Below are positions 30,506 to 42,339 of a DNA stretch of 64,000 nt, piece by piece. Positions within the stretch are counted from its first letter, which is position 1. Every line of letters begins with the position of its first letter. The stretch spans positions 41,461,098-41,525,097 of the forward strand of contig CM043962.1 in the NCBI GenBank assembly GCA_014529385.2. The letters run 5' to 3'. Both the position numbers and the translations under genes were made by a program. The notes under the pieces were generated by a model. The model did not search any database. It was not told where the DNA came from and worked only from the letters and a program-made list of their open reading frames with translations. The stretch is from Adiantum capillus-veneris. Its lineage: Eukaryota; Streptophyta; Polypodiopsida; Polypodiales; Pteridaceae.

Positions 30506-31587
30506 TTTTGTAATTACTCTCTTGCTCACAATTGCATGGCAAAACTAAGCTGTCATACCTCCCTACATGATGCAAACTAGAGTCCACCATGTAGATTCCA
30601 TTCTCATGCCGTCTAAACACATTTGTAAACCACTTGCATTTGAAGATAAAGGTATGAAAGGATCTAAAATAGTATCCCTTAATCGTCCCACAGTTCCTGG
30701 CCTCATCACTATTTGTGTCAAAGTTCCCCATGATGCCATAATCCATGGTGGTTTGATGCTCATCAATGTGGCATGTACAAAAGTATCAACCCTTTGACCA
30801 CATAAAGTAAAAGGAAAGATGCTATACAATAGAGAAAAGTTTACAATCATTTACAGAGATAAAATCAAGTAAAAAGTGCAATATGAATTAGGCATATGAG
30901 TACTTTACCTTTGGCACACAACCTCATGCATACTCCTATTCTTTGTCGGTGATGTCCTCTCCACATGCTTTTGCTTTGGTCATTCTCTGATGGATCCACT
31001 CAGCATTAATGAAATTAGAAAAACATGCAAGATGTTGAGGAATCAGTGGTGCCGTCCCATCTCCATGAGCTTGCTTCCATGCTTCCCTCTCTTGTAATGG
31101 CATTGCCTTTTCAATTGTCCACAAACAAAAATTGTTGACCACTTGGTGTAGGTTCATGCCCATGTTAATGAATTTTTTCTTTCCACTTGGCAAGTGTGAA
31201 TTCATCCTTGCATCCTCTTGATCTGCCACATGCAAGGCATAAAGGGATCAATAAAAGCCAAATACTTTAAGATATATACAAATGCCTCTTGCACAATCCA
31301 TCCTTCAGCTATGCATGCCTCTGGTTGGGCCCATAGCCGCACAAAATCTTTGAGAGTCTTTAAAAACCTCTCTAGAAAGAACATTATGGTGCATGCACTA
31401 CTCCACATATAGCTATCTCCTCAACCACATGAACGAGAAGGCGGACTTGACTAACGAGAACGGATTGAGGAAATGCATCCTGAATGGCATACATTGTTTC
31501 CACGGCAAGTATTTGAGCAAGAAGGATGTCGTCCATTTCAATTTCTTTGGAGCTTACAAATCTGCAAGGTAAAACCCATGAGTACAC
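30480..31587 (-). pseudogene. CACTA (En/Spm, TNP2-like) transposase relic, C-terminal part
   Basis: Minus-strand frames show the region found downstream of the TNP2 catalytic domain. First, at 31587-31384, a DUF4218-like stretch ends LLVHVVEEIAICGVVHAP. Next, 31408-31202 reads RFLKTLKDFVRLWAQPEACIAEGWIVQEA, close to the FMKxLKxxVRNxARPEGxIAEGYxxEE pattern of that family. Last, 30746-30480 is a DUF4216-like segment with FIFKCKWFTN and YMVDSSLHHVGRYDSLVL. Frames change at least twice and the N-terminal transposase domain is not visible, so it is dead. I did not find CACTA/TAGTG terminal repeats with confidence. Confidence 0.65.
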
Positions 31588-31882
31588 AGGATTTAGTGTA
31601 TATAGAATAATTTAGTGGAATAGAGATATGATGTACCTTACTAACTCGTTGAGTTTGTCTTATACTTTACACTTTCTTATTATTTTTATCATGAAGCATG
31701 GTGCTATCATTGTAGCTCTTTTCTACATTCAAACTCAAACATAGTGGTTCCAATGACGGAGTACATTATAGCCGTCTAGTTCCAAAAACAAGCAGTTAAA
31801 GAGACGATAACTCAAAAAATGTTTCTTAAATTGAAAGGGAGGCCCCTTGCCTCCATGAAGGAGAACCACCTGGAACCAATCC

Positions 31883-32917
31883 ATGGAAGTGCATGCAATA
31901 CTTGATGAGAGTGGCATTTCACAGATGGGCTTCAGGGCACTCTTCAAAGCATTAGCTAAAGAGTTTCAAAATAAGCTACAAAGAGGATCATTGTTTTCAA
32001 AACCATCATATGTAAAGGCTACACATAGGCACATAAACAATGAGCTGTTTGAGAAACTTGGTTTACCATTCCATATCGAAGCAACATTCTTGGGCAAGGG
32101 GGGTAGAGAGGTACAATATAGTGAGCATAACAATCTCTTTATTGATCTTGAAGCATTGCAAAGGTATCCATTTCACTTCTTTGATATGAGTTGAGAGGAG
32201 TGCAATGGGGTTTTCAAGTTTTCTTTGAATCTTAATGAGTGCAAGGTCGTGAAGAGCATGAAGTTAGAGAGAGTCACCATTACGCTCATGAACATAGCTT
32301 TGGTTCCATCAATACCCAAAGATGACCCACGCTACTTCAGCGTGCACTTCAAAAACATCATTTTGACACTAGGACCATTTGAAGTATACTTAGTTCAAGC
32401 TAAAAAAATAAATTTATTGCATGTATGGTTCTTGATTTAACCTTCCCATTTTTATTTACAGTTTGATAAGGAAGATTTTGAAATCCTCCATTGGGTTTTT
32501 AGTCAAACCAAAATTTCTTCTATCATCAGTGATGAACAAAGAAACGGAGGTGTGCTTTCAGTTGAGGGTTTTAGTGACTCTACAATCAAATGGCATATGG
32601 CATGTGACTTAAAGACTCTTAAGTGCATGTTTAGCATAACAGATGGTGCAACTGTGGCAAATCCATGCTTATACAGCGTGGCTGATGCCCAATCTCTTGA
32701 GAGTGTGAAATGGACTAGAGCTCCCAACAAACATCTTCATGATAAATATTTTAGGCCAATGCTTGATATTCCTGCGAGTAGAGTTCACGTCTTAACACTT
32801 CATGCAGTGTGCAAAATAATTGAAAAGGTGGTTCATTTGTACATATGTTTTGCACGGACCTTAAAGCCAAAGCGTGAGTCAAAAAGAGTCATCAAAGCAT
32901 TAGAGGGAGTTCTCTAA
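31883..32917 (+). pseudogene. unrecognised coding fragments next to the transposase relic
   Basis: Successive plus-strand frames look protein-like: 31883-32194 (GFRALFKALAKEFQNKLQRG), 32225-32440 (with DDPRYFSVHFKN) and 32465-32917 (LHAVCKIIEKVVHLYICFAR). A stop at 32192-32194 and a non-coding gap near 32445 interrupt them. I do not know the family and see no transposase, RT or zinc-finger motif. Being oppositely oriented to the transposase relic, they could be a gene fragment captured by a CACTA element or a piece of a second transposon. Confidence 0.35.
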
Positions 32918-33656
32918 ACATTGGTTTGCATGAGGCAATATCAAAATTGAAGAGGACCCTAAGTTGTCTCAAAGTTGTTACAAGGTACCTAGGAAAGCAT
33001 CAATAAGCATTGTTAGGCCAAAAGGTTTCTTGGGTTTAGCCTGAAAGACTCTAATAGAGAGGAGATGATAAACCTATTCAACAAATGGAAACAACTACAT
33101 AGAGTGGTTAAAGACAATGCTGATGATGGGGCAATCCAAAATCACAAGGAAAATGTGTGAAAATCACTTGATAAAATCTTCCACTACATAGAGCAACATT
33201 CTTGGGACAATCTCACATCATTTCAAGCAGCCTTGCTGGATTGGAAGAAGGCATATCTAGCATGGTGGGGTGGGCAACATATTACTCATCACATGGTGAG
33301 TTAACATGCTCCATATACAAATAACATTAATAAAATCTACTCACCATTTTGTTCTATTTGAATGCATCATATATTGTTCAAACATGATCCATATTTTTCC
33401 AGACATACAGCTCATTGTCATTATGGTCCACACAAAGAGGTACTTTAAGCAAACTAGACATGGGGAGACAAGGGTAGAGCCAATAGCCTATTAGAGTTAC
33501 ACCAATGGACTTATAGACGACTCATATATAGAGCAAGGTAGAAGGAGCTTCTTAAGAGCTCAAAAATTGCATGCTCTTTACTACACATCCACTAAGAAAA
33601 AAGAAAAAGGGCTTGGGGAAACTCAAATGCGGGGGAGCGCCATGCAAGATGGAAAT
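32918..33656. other. no recognisable gene
   Basis: Short plus-strand open stretches (for example LDWKKAYLAWWGGQ near 33240) hint that the preceding broken coding region once continued. Nothing longer can be supported. Confidence 0.35.
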
Positions 33657-34028
33657 TCACGAGTCCGGAGCAGGAGAAGATGGTCCTAAGCCCGTTGCTT
33701 TTATCCTCTTTGTCACACATCCTTCTTCCTCACTGTGTACCTCTTTGATGTGTAACCCCCTTAGACGAACTCTTTCCTCTATTGATGGAAGCATCCTTGC
33801 GGGCATCAAACATCTTCTTTCCCTAAAAAATAGCCTTTTGATGGATGGATATAAGCTATTTGGGTCTTTAACACCTACCACTAGAGCCAGACTTTTTGTG
33901 GTTGAAACGCCCAATGTAGTGAGACAATGCCGCATCCTTGCCTTGTACTCCAGCGACAAGGCCTTGCCTTGAGCCTCTTGCTCTTCTAAGGAAACTATTG
34001 TCATATACAAGCACCTGTAAACAAGCAT
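33657..34028 (-). CDS. hypothetical ORF, 123 residues
   Basis: The minus-strand frame is Arg/Glu/Leu-rich (SLEEQEAQGKALSLEYKARM) and has a helical look. It is not recognised. It may belong with the minus-strand ORFs at 34221-35049 as exons or fragments of one transposon protein. Confidence 0.25.
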   Translation of the reverse strand: MLVYRCLYMTIVSLEEQEAQGKALSLEYKARMRHCLTTLGVSTTKSLALVVGVKDPNSLYPSIKRLFFRERRCLMPARMLPSIEERVRLRGLHIKEVHSEEEGCVTKRIKATGLGPSSPAPDS

Positions 34029-34220
34029 ATTGATCTCAATATTGCATCATTACCATCTCCAAAAACATCAGAATGCCTAAAAAAGTAATTATTGATTCTT
34101 GTCCATTTCCAACATGGACCTTTCGCACAAGTGAATAGAGCAACTATTCACTATCTGGGCTATAGGCTCCAAAGGGATTCCCATGTTTTCCAAGCCAAGT
34201 TGTCTTGTGGTCAATTGAAA

Positions 34221-35049
34221 CTAATCCTTTGTTGGCAATTTGGCTTCTCTGGACTTTGCTTCGTTGAATGTATCTTTGAGCAGTTGTCCCCTTGGAGTGA
34301 ACCGTGTGTTGTGGATATTTGTGTCAACAAGGCGATGTTGGTCCACTCCATCCTCCACAAATCCCATGTTTGCCTCACAAAAAATAACAATTTCAGCGAA
34401 GCAATAGTCCTCCCATATATTCATCTCATGCATAATATCTGTGAGAAAAATATAGTGAATGTCGCCCGCAATAGCAAAGCTTGGAACGTAATTTAGAGGC
34501 AAAGATCCTTCCTCATTTGGGCTATCTTTCTTGCTTCCTAATGCTACATTCACAAGAAAAGCAAGAGTTAAGCTTGCATCAATTTTTTCCTTTAATACCT
34601 CTGTCCACTCTTCTTCTGGGTCATGTTGTACCTCCACATTGTCTACCTCTTCCTTTGGTGCCAATGGGAAACTACCAAAATTTGATGACTGGGAAGCTTG
34701 TGACTCACCATACGTCAACAAGGGCAAGTAATAACATGTGGTTGAATTCCACTAAGCAACACTTTTTAGAGAGCCTTGGGCATCTCTCTTGGACAAGCAA
34801 TACATTGGAGGGACACCTTCCTAGACAACGATTTAGTCTCCTTGTTGTACGCTTCTCAAGGGCAAGATCAGTTGGGTGCACATATTGCATGCCATCAATT
34901 GTCAGGGACTTGTCACAAATGAGTGCTTCATACTGTTGCTGATGAGCATGGTTCCTGTATAAGAAAATGTATAGTCTTTCTTCACATGTTTCCTCCCCTC
35001 CCTTGTCCGAATCCAAGACTATGTTCTTCATGTGTGAAAGAAACAACAA
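34221..35049 (-). pseudogene. unrecognised minus-strand coding fragments
   Basis: Two overlapping frames, 35049-34705 (114 residues) and 34727-34221 (168 residues), read as moderately conserved-looking protein: LTIDGMQYVHPTDLALEKRT, then an acidic region, then IHYIFLTDIMHEMNIWEDYC. The overlap suggests a frameshift. There is no catalytic motif and the family is unknown. They sit between the CACTA relic and the hairpin array, on the relic's strand. Confidence 0.3.
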
Positions 35050-35095
35050 GATAAACTACTCTTCCATATATATTGAACATTAATGGGTGTCAAAA

Positions 35096-35370
35096 CCAAG
35101 CAAATAGGGAGCATGGAGCATCCCCCAAGGTCCATATTTGCTTGGTTCTGACTCATGTGTTGAGGTCATTACAGGTCATGCGATGGGGGTCTGAACCAGG
35201 TGAATAGGGGGCGTGGAGAATCCCCAAGACCCCTATTCCCTTGGTTTTGACCCATTTGTTAATGTGATTACAAGTCACACTGTACCCATGTCTTTGCAAC
35301 ACAGAGGGTCAAAACCAAGCAAATAGGGAGCCTAGAGAACCCAAGGTCTCTATTCTCCTTGTTTAGACCC
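35096..35370. repeat. array of three hairpin units (left group)
   Basis: Units at about 35096-35145, 35194-35246 and 35311-35370 each contain two near-perfect arms around a short G/C-rich centre. The first has CCAAGCAAATAGGGA against TCCATATTTGCTTGG. The units are about 100-117 bp apart and share the flank GACTCATG/GACCCATG after the right arm. A matching group lies at 36737-36974. Confidence 0.85.
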
Positions 35371-35426
35371 ATGGCCACCAAACATTTGTTACAAGTGTTC
35401 CCTTACTTAGGCTATGGTCACGCGAG

Positions 35427-35527
35427 GCTTAGTTATCATTAATAGATAACTAAGCCCACTATGCCCAAATATAGCATTAAATGAATAACTAACCCCTTGC
35501 ACGGTCACGCAAGAAGGAGTTATTCAT
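35427..35527. repeat. two further perfect hairpins
   Basis: The first has arms GGCTTAGTTATC and GATAACTAAGCC at 35427-35457 with a 7-base loop. The second has arms ATGAATAACT and AGTTATTCAT at 35481-35527. Both contain GGTCACGC close by. They may be the edges of a miniature element related to the adjacent hairpin array. Confidence 0.75.
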
Positions 35528-35834
35528 TCAACCTCCCAACTATGCCTTGAACCTCACAATTATGCATGGAGAATCCCCCATTTCCCTATTTGTCTTATAT
35601 GCAACTATGCAAGGCCATTTATAACTATGTCGATTTTAGCATAGTAGCATTAGTAACACCCTACTAATAGTCATGCCTCACATGACCACAACATTACCCT
35701 AATAGTCAAACCTTGAGCCTTCTAACCCTAATGACTATTCACCCTTGAAGTGTTGTTCCCCTTGTGCCCTAACCCTGTGATGCAGAGGCTTTTGTGCGCA
35801 CAGAGTTGAAACACATAGGTAGAAGAGAGCAATC

Positions 35835-35836
<2 letters not shown>

Positions 35837-35923
<87 letters not shown>
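35837..35923. repeat. (GA)n microsatellite
   Basis: This is about 87 bp of uninterrupted GA between the two hairpin groups. Arg-Glu and Leu-Ser reading frames across it are artefacts. Confidence 0.95.
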
Positions 35924-35924
<1 letters not shown>

Positions 35925-36720
35925 ACGTCGAGGCAATATCCAATGGCACGAGGTGGACGGCGATGCGGCAGGTAACTGAAACAAAGCTTTGGAGGTCGCC
36001 GAGAGCAAGCTTGCAAGAGGTGACTAAGAGCAAGATTGCGAGAAGGGGCAAGAAAATTGGTTTTTGCTATTTGGAGATGGAGATGGCGATTGAAGGGCGA
36101 TCGCTTTCTAATATTTCTCTCTCCCTTCTGAGTCCAAGTGACCACAACAAACAAAAACTCAAAAAGGGAATGTGGGCTATACTCACAAGGACAACCAATG
36201 TAAAACACAATAAATGGACTCACATTCTCATGCAGTACGTATGTTCAACCACCATCAAATTAGAAACGTGGCTCATTATGAGGGGCATGCTACAAATTTT
36301 AGTCTCTTTTATACAAATTTTATCACTCCTCAACCCAAATGGATGGGCAAACAATTCCCACACTTGAGGGAGTCCCCAAGTTTGGTACAAATCCCTCCCA
36401 AGGAGCCTGGGCTAGCCAAGGAGAAGCCTGAGCTAGCCAAGGTAGAGCCAGAGCGATCCAAAGCCACCCAACACAGAGCCAGGGTCTATGTTAGAAGACT
36501 TGTATCTTTTAGAGGAAACCAACACTAATAATGAAGAAGAATTGCAATTGCTAGAAAATTCAGCACCACTTGGTGTAAAAATTCTCTTGTTGGCAGATCA
36601 CAAGAAAACTGTGTTATCAACCTTGATCGTTAAGATTTCAAGTGCATGCGTGATTTTACCAACATCCACTCAACGGATGCAATCATCAAGCTTGGTATGT
36701 GGTATGTTTTGAGGTCATTA
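35925..36720. other. segment between the hairpin groups, no recognisable gene
   Basis: Short frames only. A small run of similar words at 36390-36450 (GAGCCTGGGCTAGCCAAGGAG and variants) is a local duplication. This segment with its flanking hairpin groups could be one transposable unit. Confidence 0.4.
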
Positions 36721-36736
36721 TAGGTCACACAATCAA

Positions 36737-36974
36737 GGTCAGAACCAAGCAAATAGAGACCTTGGAAATTTTTCCAAGGCCCCTATTTGTTTGGTTTTGG
36801 CCCATGTCTTTGCGGAAATTGGGGTCAGAACCAAGCGAAAAAGGACCCTAAAAATTTTTCCAAGGCCCTAATTCGCTTGGTTTTGACCCATGTATTTGCA
36901 GCAATGGGGGCCAAAACTTAGCGAATAGGGACCCTGGATTTTTTTCCAAGGCCTCGATTCGCTTAGTATTGACC
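36737..36974. repeat. array of three hairpin units (right group)
   Basis: Units at 36737-36802, 36822-36889 and 36909-36974 are about 85 bp apart, each with a CCAAGC(A/G)AATAG-type left arm, a CCTTGG/CCAAGG inner stem and a right arm ending near TTGGTTTTGACCC. They are the same family as 35096-35370 but more tightly packed. Confidence 0.85.
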
Positions 36975-38463
36975 CATATCCACTGAGCAATATAATCGCT
37001 AGCATTTATTCGCGTCAGTCACGCAGTCTTGCTTTTGCTCATGGACATCCAAGACAAAATATACATAGTGGATCCGCTTATCTCAACTATGCTTCAAAAC
37101 AACAAAGTTTCCTTTTTGGCACTAATGAATTGGTTCAACAGAGTAAACTAGGATCTTGCATGCTTTTTGGTCATTGTGTAGAATGAATCGTGAATTTTGT
37201 CTTGTTAAGCAAAACAATGTTAGATTTAGGATCTTTTTTTCCACAACCTAGATAATTTTGGTGTTTTTTGTGTAGTAAAAACTCGGGGGGTTCACCGTTC
37301 GGTACCCCCTTATATAATGTGTGTTTGTGGGGTATTAAAAAAACCCCTCTTTTAACATGTTTGAATGAATAAAATGACCCCTTATTGTAGGATTTTTTCT
37401 CAAAATTGAATATAAAAACCCCTTATTTTAATGTATCTCTGTTATATTGCCTAAATTCTTTTCATTTTAAAACCCCTCTCCTTTCGAACTCATGTTATAC
37501 ATTAGCATTATTACATAGTGCATCCCCCGAGAGTAAAAATTGGAGCCTCTTGTTCTTTGACATTGAATAGGAGATTTTCTACTATGGAAACTCCATGCAA
37601 AGGGGTTTCATGGGCATGTAAAGATGTAAGGCACATCTTTATGCATTTGCTTGTAGTGTCTGTTTGAAATGCCTTAATCAAGAAAGTGCTGGTTGTGCCG
37701 GGAGAAAGTTTGTATGTTGTGTAGAGAACATATAGTTAGAACCTGATCTAGCCGCTGCCACTCAACACAAATGGGTCAATGTGTCCAAATAGGTTGATAA
37801 CTATAGCTGCCGCCGCTGGCGGATGTGTCGCAATGCTCTTCTCCTTATTAACCAAATTTTGGATGTGCTAAACGTAAGTACTGCATGTTGTTTCAATGCT
37901 TGTATTGCTGCAATGTTTGTATTAAAAGAAGCAACTTCTTTTCTTATTATCATGCTTCTACAGGACCTTCGATTAGATAACTACAATCCCTACAATGTGT
38001 GCAAATTTTTTGTGATGGCCATTAGAATGAACTTAACACTTATGATGACAGCTACACTTAGAAACTAGAACTAGACATTGAAATTGGAGATTGGAACCGA
38101 AAATATATTTAGACTAATGCATGACAATACAACAATGAGTCAAGTCTACTCAAAGCTTAATTAGGATTGCAAAATACAAGAGCGTACAAAGCTTCTAAGA
38201 TACAAGCACTCCACAAGAGAGATTGAGATATAGAGGTCCCCAAAATGAATTAGTAAGCCCTACATATAGCCTTGAGATTGGACCTATGACTGGTTGTCCA
38301 CTGTGCTAGTCATCATAGTAACTGTTCCCAATAATTATAGCCCAGCCGCTTGCCAATTCCTTTATGTGCATGGTGGCTGTTCCTTCCATCTATATTCCTT
38401 CCCCCTTTTCTTTGAATTTTGGTATGAGCCAAAATTTCAATAGCTGTCGATGATGTCAAGCAC
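36975..38463. other. no recognisable gene
   Basis: A low-complexity patch at 37320-37480 repeats ACCCCT words. Short frames near 37823-38068 lack any known motif. Nothing else can be supported. Confidence 0.4.
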
Positions 38464-39431
38464 TGTTAGTCCCTCGGATCCTGTTGACCACGGGTCAACA
38501 ATACGACATAACTCAACAAAGCCTTATTTTTTAAGAGCTATGAAATGATGCAAATCATGGTTATAAACATCATTTGTAATGACTAGCTATTCTAGTTGCA
38601 TAAGCTGGGGGGTGCAATGGCATTTCCAAATTGTAAATACAAGGACATTTTCCCCCTTAAACTATATTTTAGGTTTAATCTATGGTAGCCTTAGTATATA
38701 AGGTACCTAGGTCATTTTGTAGAGAGAACTTTTATTATAATCAAGTTTTAAGCTGCCGTCAATTGTGTGTGAGAGAGAAAGAGAGAGAGAGAGCGTGAGC
38801 TTCATCCTGAGGCCACTCTCTGCTCGCTCATCGCATTGGAGATCCGACTGCACCATCGTGATAGGCTTGGAGAGATCTACGCAACAACGCCAAGTATTCC
38901 ATGCAAGATGGGGCACGTGCGCTCACACATCTACTACAAGATATTTGTGGCCGTAAGTATATCAAACGGTGTGTATTTTTTGCGTGCAAGTAGTCATTAG
39001 AATCATGGCAACATAAGCTATATATAGGTACTCATAGATTTCAATTTTGGGCACTTCCAAAATTTTGTTCTTCATATGTGTTTTTTGCAGATGGGTCTAG
39101 AGTGAGGGCTTTGAGTGTAAAGGCTTTGGGACAAGTGTATCCTAGTGAAGGGATGGTGATCCTTAAGTTGCGTATGATTTTTGTATGGTTTGGTGGGTTT
39201 CCTTTCGTTTGTGTGTATGTGGGTTGGGTGGTGTAGTTGAGAGCAATGAGATTCTTGATTGTGTTTTAGTTGGCCTTCCAGATGGTTGTATGTGTGAGAT
39301 GGTTTCATCTCGACAAGCTAAAGAGATTGCCTCCTTGCACCTATCGTGTCATCTGTGTCCTTGATTGACATTATGTTGATCTAGGTAGTGTTGCATGCAC
39401 TTTATAGGTGGTGTGATTTGCTCCTGTGACA
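38464..39431 (+). repeat. probable 5' LTR of D
   Basis: The candidate starts TGTTAGTCCC and ends TGTGACA, directly before the primer site. The 968-bp length is close to C's LTR. A TATA box (TATATAAG, 38695-38702) is followed about 65 bp later by a short TG/GA tract (38764-38794). The start is inferred from the TGTT edge alone because no second copy is visible. Confidence 0.5.
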
Positions 39432-39432
39432 T

Positions 39433-39450
39433 TGGCGCCGTTGCCGAGGA
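39433..39450 (+). other. primer-binding site of D (tRNA-Asp)
   Basis: TGGCGCCGTTGCCGAGGA matches the tRNA-Asp 3' complement with one mismatch (A for G near the end). Confidence 0.85.
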
Positions 39451-39975
39451 CACAAGGACTTGAGTAGGTGATCCTACTAACACTCGTATGATGGTTGTTT
39501 GATTTAGTTTTGGCTAAAGAGAGCATTTATCTCAAGTGGATGTGGAAGAGGTTATTCTGAAATCAAGTGGACAACGAGGAAGTGTGTGTCTTGTCGAGGG
39601 ACTACGACTAGGTAGAATTAGTTAGGATTTTTAGTATTAGTTGTAGATTAGAGTAGTTGTTGTTGGTAGAGTGATTTGTGAGGTGATAAAACCGTTTGCT
39701 AGTCTGTGTGTGCCAATGAAGCGTTTTTCTACTCATAAATGCAAAACCCCACATGATGTGTAGGAGTAGCTTTAGGTAAGTGACTTGATTTTGCTCTAGA
39801 GCTTATATATTTGTTGAAGTGCTTGTTTGCATTTATAATCACTAAAAAGTTTGCTTTTGACGGTAAAAATGTTTTTTTTTTTGTGTTGACATTTTTTCAT
39901 GATTGATTGGTGCTTTCCATATAAGAGGGCATGTGCAAGGGTTCTGTGAAGAAAAATTGCAATTCTGTAAACTTG

Positions 39976-41816
39976 GACATCATACAAGTATGATGTCTCA
40001 AGAGGCATCTGGAGACCAAACTTGAAAAATTTGACTGCACTAGAATGTTTAGAAGAGGGGTTTTACCCTAGGTACACATTGAGACGAGTTTTGACCAACT
40101 CTTGACACCCAAAAGACAAAACACTGTCAAAAATGGAAAGAAGAGAAACTTGTGATTGTGAGCACATTTTTGCATGAAAATTGGTAAAAGTGCTTGAAAA
40201 CCAATGCTGAAGACTTGGGGATGACTGTGAATGAATTCTAACAAAAAATTCATCAGTAGACATCATACGCGTATGATGTCTCCCGGGTAATTCTGGTAGC
40301 AAAAATGAACTTTTGACATCATACCCATCTTTTATATGTTGTGTTGAGCACATACACCAAATTTCATGTCATTTGGGCATATAGATTGAGTTTTGAGGGG
40401 ATTTTACTCTTTTGGGGGATTTCTTTGTCAAAAAGTGGTGGTTGTGTGCAATTTTAATATCCAAAATTTGCTATGATCACATATTCTTGTTGTACACATC
40501 AATGGGTACCTTCGGTAGAAACAAAGGTCCATTCTGACCACCTAAACATCATACATGTATGATGTCTTAGAGGCCAAATTTTTGGTCAAAAGTTACATCT
40601 GAGTGCATCCTTGTGAGAGCATTTAGGAAGCATATAGGCCAAATTCCATTGAAATTGAAGCATTTTTGGGCTTGTAAAGGCCATAGGATGCATTCAAGAA
40701 AAGTGCTTGAATTGATTATATCTTGCTCAAAAATGGATTTCAATTTTGAAAGTTGATGTGAATTGCTAGTGTAGTGAGGAACCTTTGGAGCGAGTTTCAC
40801 CTCATTTTGACTAGTTAGACATCATACACGTATGATGTCTAAAGGGGAATTTTAGAGACCAAAGTTGACATCAGAGCATACCAGGGTGTTTAGCACCACA
40901 AGAAAAGCTTAGAGACCAACTTTGGGCCAATTCTGAGCACATAGACATCATATGAGTATGATGTCTCAGGGCAAGGTATGAAGGTCCAATTGGACATTTG
41001 ACCACATAGGAGGTTTGGGAATGACGTGTTAAGCTTGTTTGCAAAATTTCATCTCATTTGGACACATATCTTTGAATCTAAGGAGATTTTTACAGATCCA
41101 AGAAGGTAAAGGTGAAAAAGTGATGCTTTTGAGCATTTTTTACATCCAAAATTTGTTGTGATCACATATTCTTGTTGTATGTATCAAGGAATACCTTGGG
41201 TAGAAATATAAGTGAAATCTGAGCCAAAGGACATCATACGTGTATGATGTCTTAGAGGCCAAGTCTGGGTCAAATAAGACATTTGAGTATACCCTAGTGT
41301 CCTAGAGCATAAAAGAAGTCCCTAGCCAAAATTTAATTGCATTTGGAGCATATTTAAGCTAAAAAGTGCCAAAAGACGAAAATTGGGCAAGGTTCATGCT
41401 TGTATTGACCATAACTTGCACAAAGTGTCGAATTGAATTTTGAAAGTTGTTGAGAGTTGCTTGAGTGATAAATAGTGTTTGGGATAAAAGTCACTTCATT
41501 TTGCCACAAAAAACATCATACGTGTATGATGTCTCAAGTGCCAAATTAGAGGTCAAAACTTACATTTGAGCTAACAGAAGTGTTTGCCATCACAAAATAA
41601 GCCTGAGACCAAGTTTCATTCAATTTGGATCACTTTTGGCTTATCTAACCTCCCCGAGAAGTTGCCAAAAACCAAACAAAAAAAGGAGTGATAGACCCGA
41701 GTAAAAGTGTCAGAATCACAAACTGAGATTGGGAGTGGTTAGAGTACATCAAGAAGAGTATATAGTTCAAGTTTGGAAAAATTCTAAGTCAAGAGACATC
41801 ATACACCTATGAAGTC
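39976..41816 (+). repeat. palindrome array upstream of gag in D
   Basis: Copies start at 39976, 40259, 40545, 40818, 40944, 41230, 41512 and 41795, with a half-destroyed copy at 40315. The spacings are 283, 286, 273, 126, 286, 282 and 283 bp. Only 40259 is perfect. In the others the central CGCG is replaced by CACG, CGTG, CAAG, CATG or GAGT while the outer arms persist. Sequence between palindromes is itself repetitive (phrases such as AGAGGCCAAATTT recur), so this is a degenerate tandem array of about 284-bp units with one short unit. Confidence 0.92.
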
Positions 41817-42339
41817 TCCAGGCACAGACTGGGGCCAGACGATAACTTTGACCAGTCAAAAGGCTTCCTTTTGACCCTAGAATCCCAAACATCATTCCAA
41901 AACAAAATTTGGACACTTGTAAGTGGACCAAGGCATGGATCTAGTGTTGACACTGTGAAATTTCTAGAATTGACCTAGAGGAAAATTGAATGCAATAGAA
42001 GACCATTTTGGCCATAATTGAGCTCTCGATATCGGATTCAAAAACCTTTTTTTTATCAAAACGAAGCTCTAGAGTAGCTTTACAAGATTTAGTACAACCC
42101 CTGAGCAATAGTCAAAGACTATTTGGGTTATTCATTGTTGATCAGGACTCAAAAAAACATCATTCAAGGCCTCAAAATACATCCGAAAGTTAGGGGTGTC
42201 TAAAAGTGACAATTTGAGAGAATTGTGAGATAATGGTCATGGTTTTGAACATAGTTTCAACTTTTCCCTAACTAAAGCACTAAAACACATTGGATTAAGG
42301 TTGCTTACATCAAGCTAGAACTGTTAAGTCCAGAAATCA

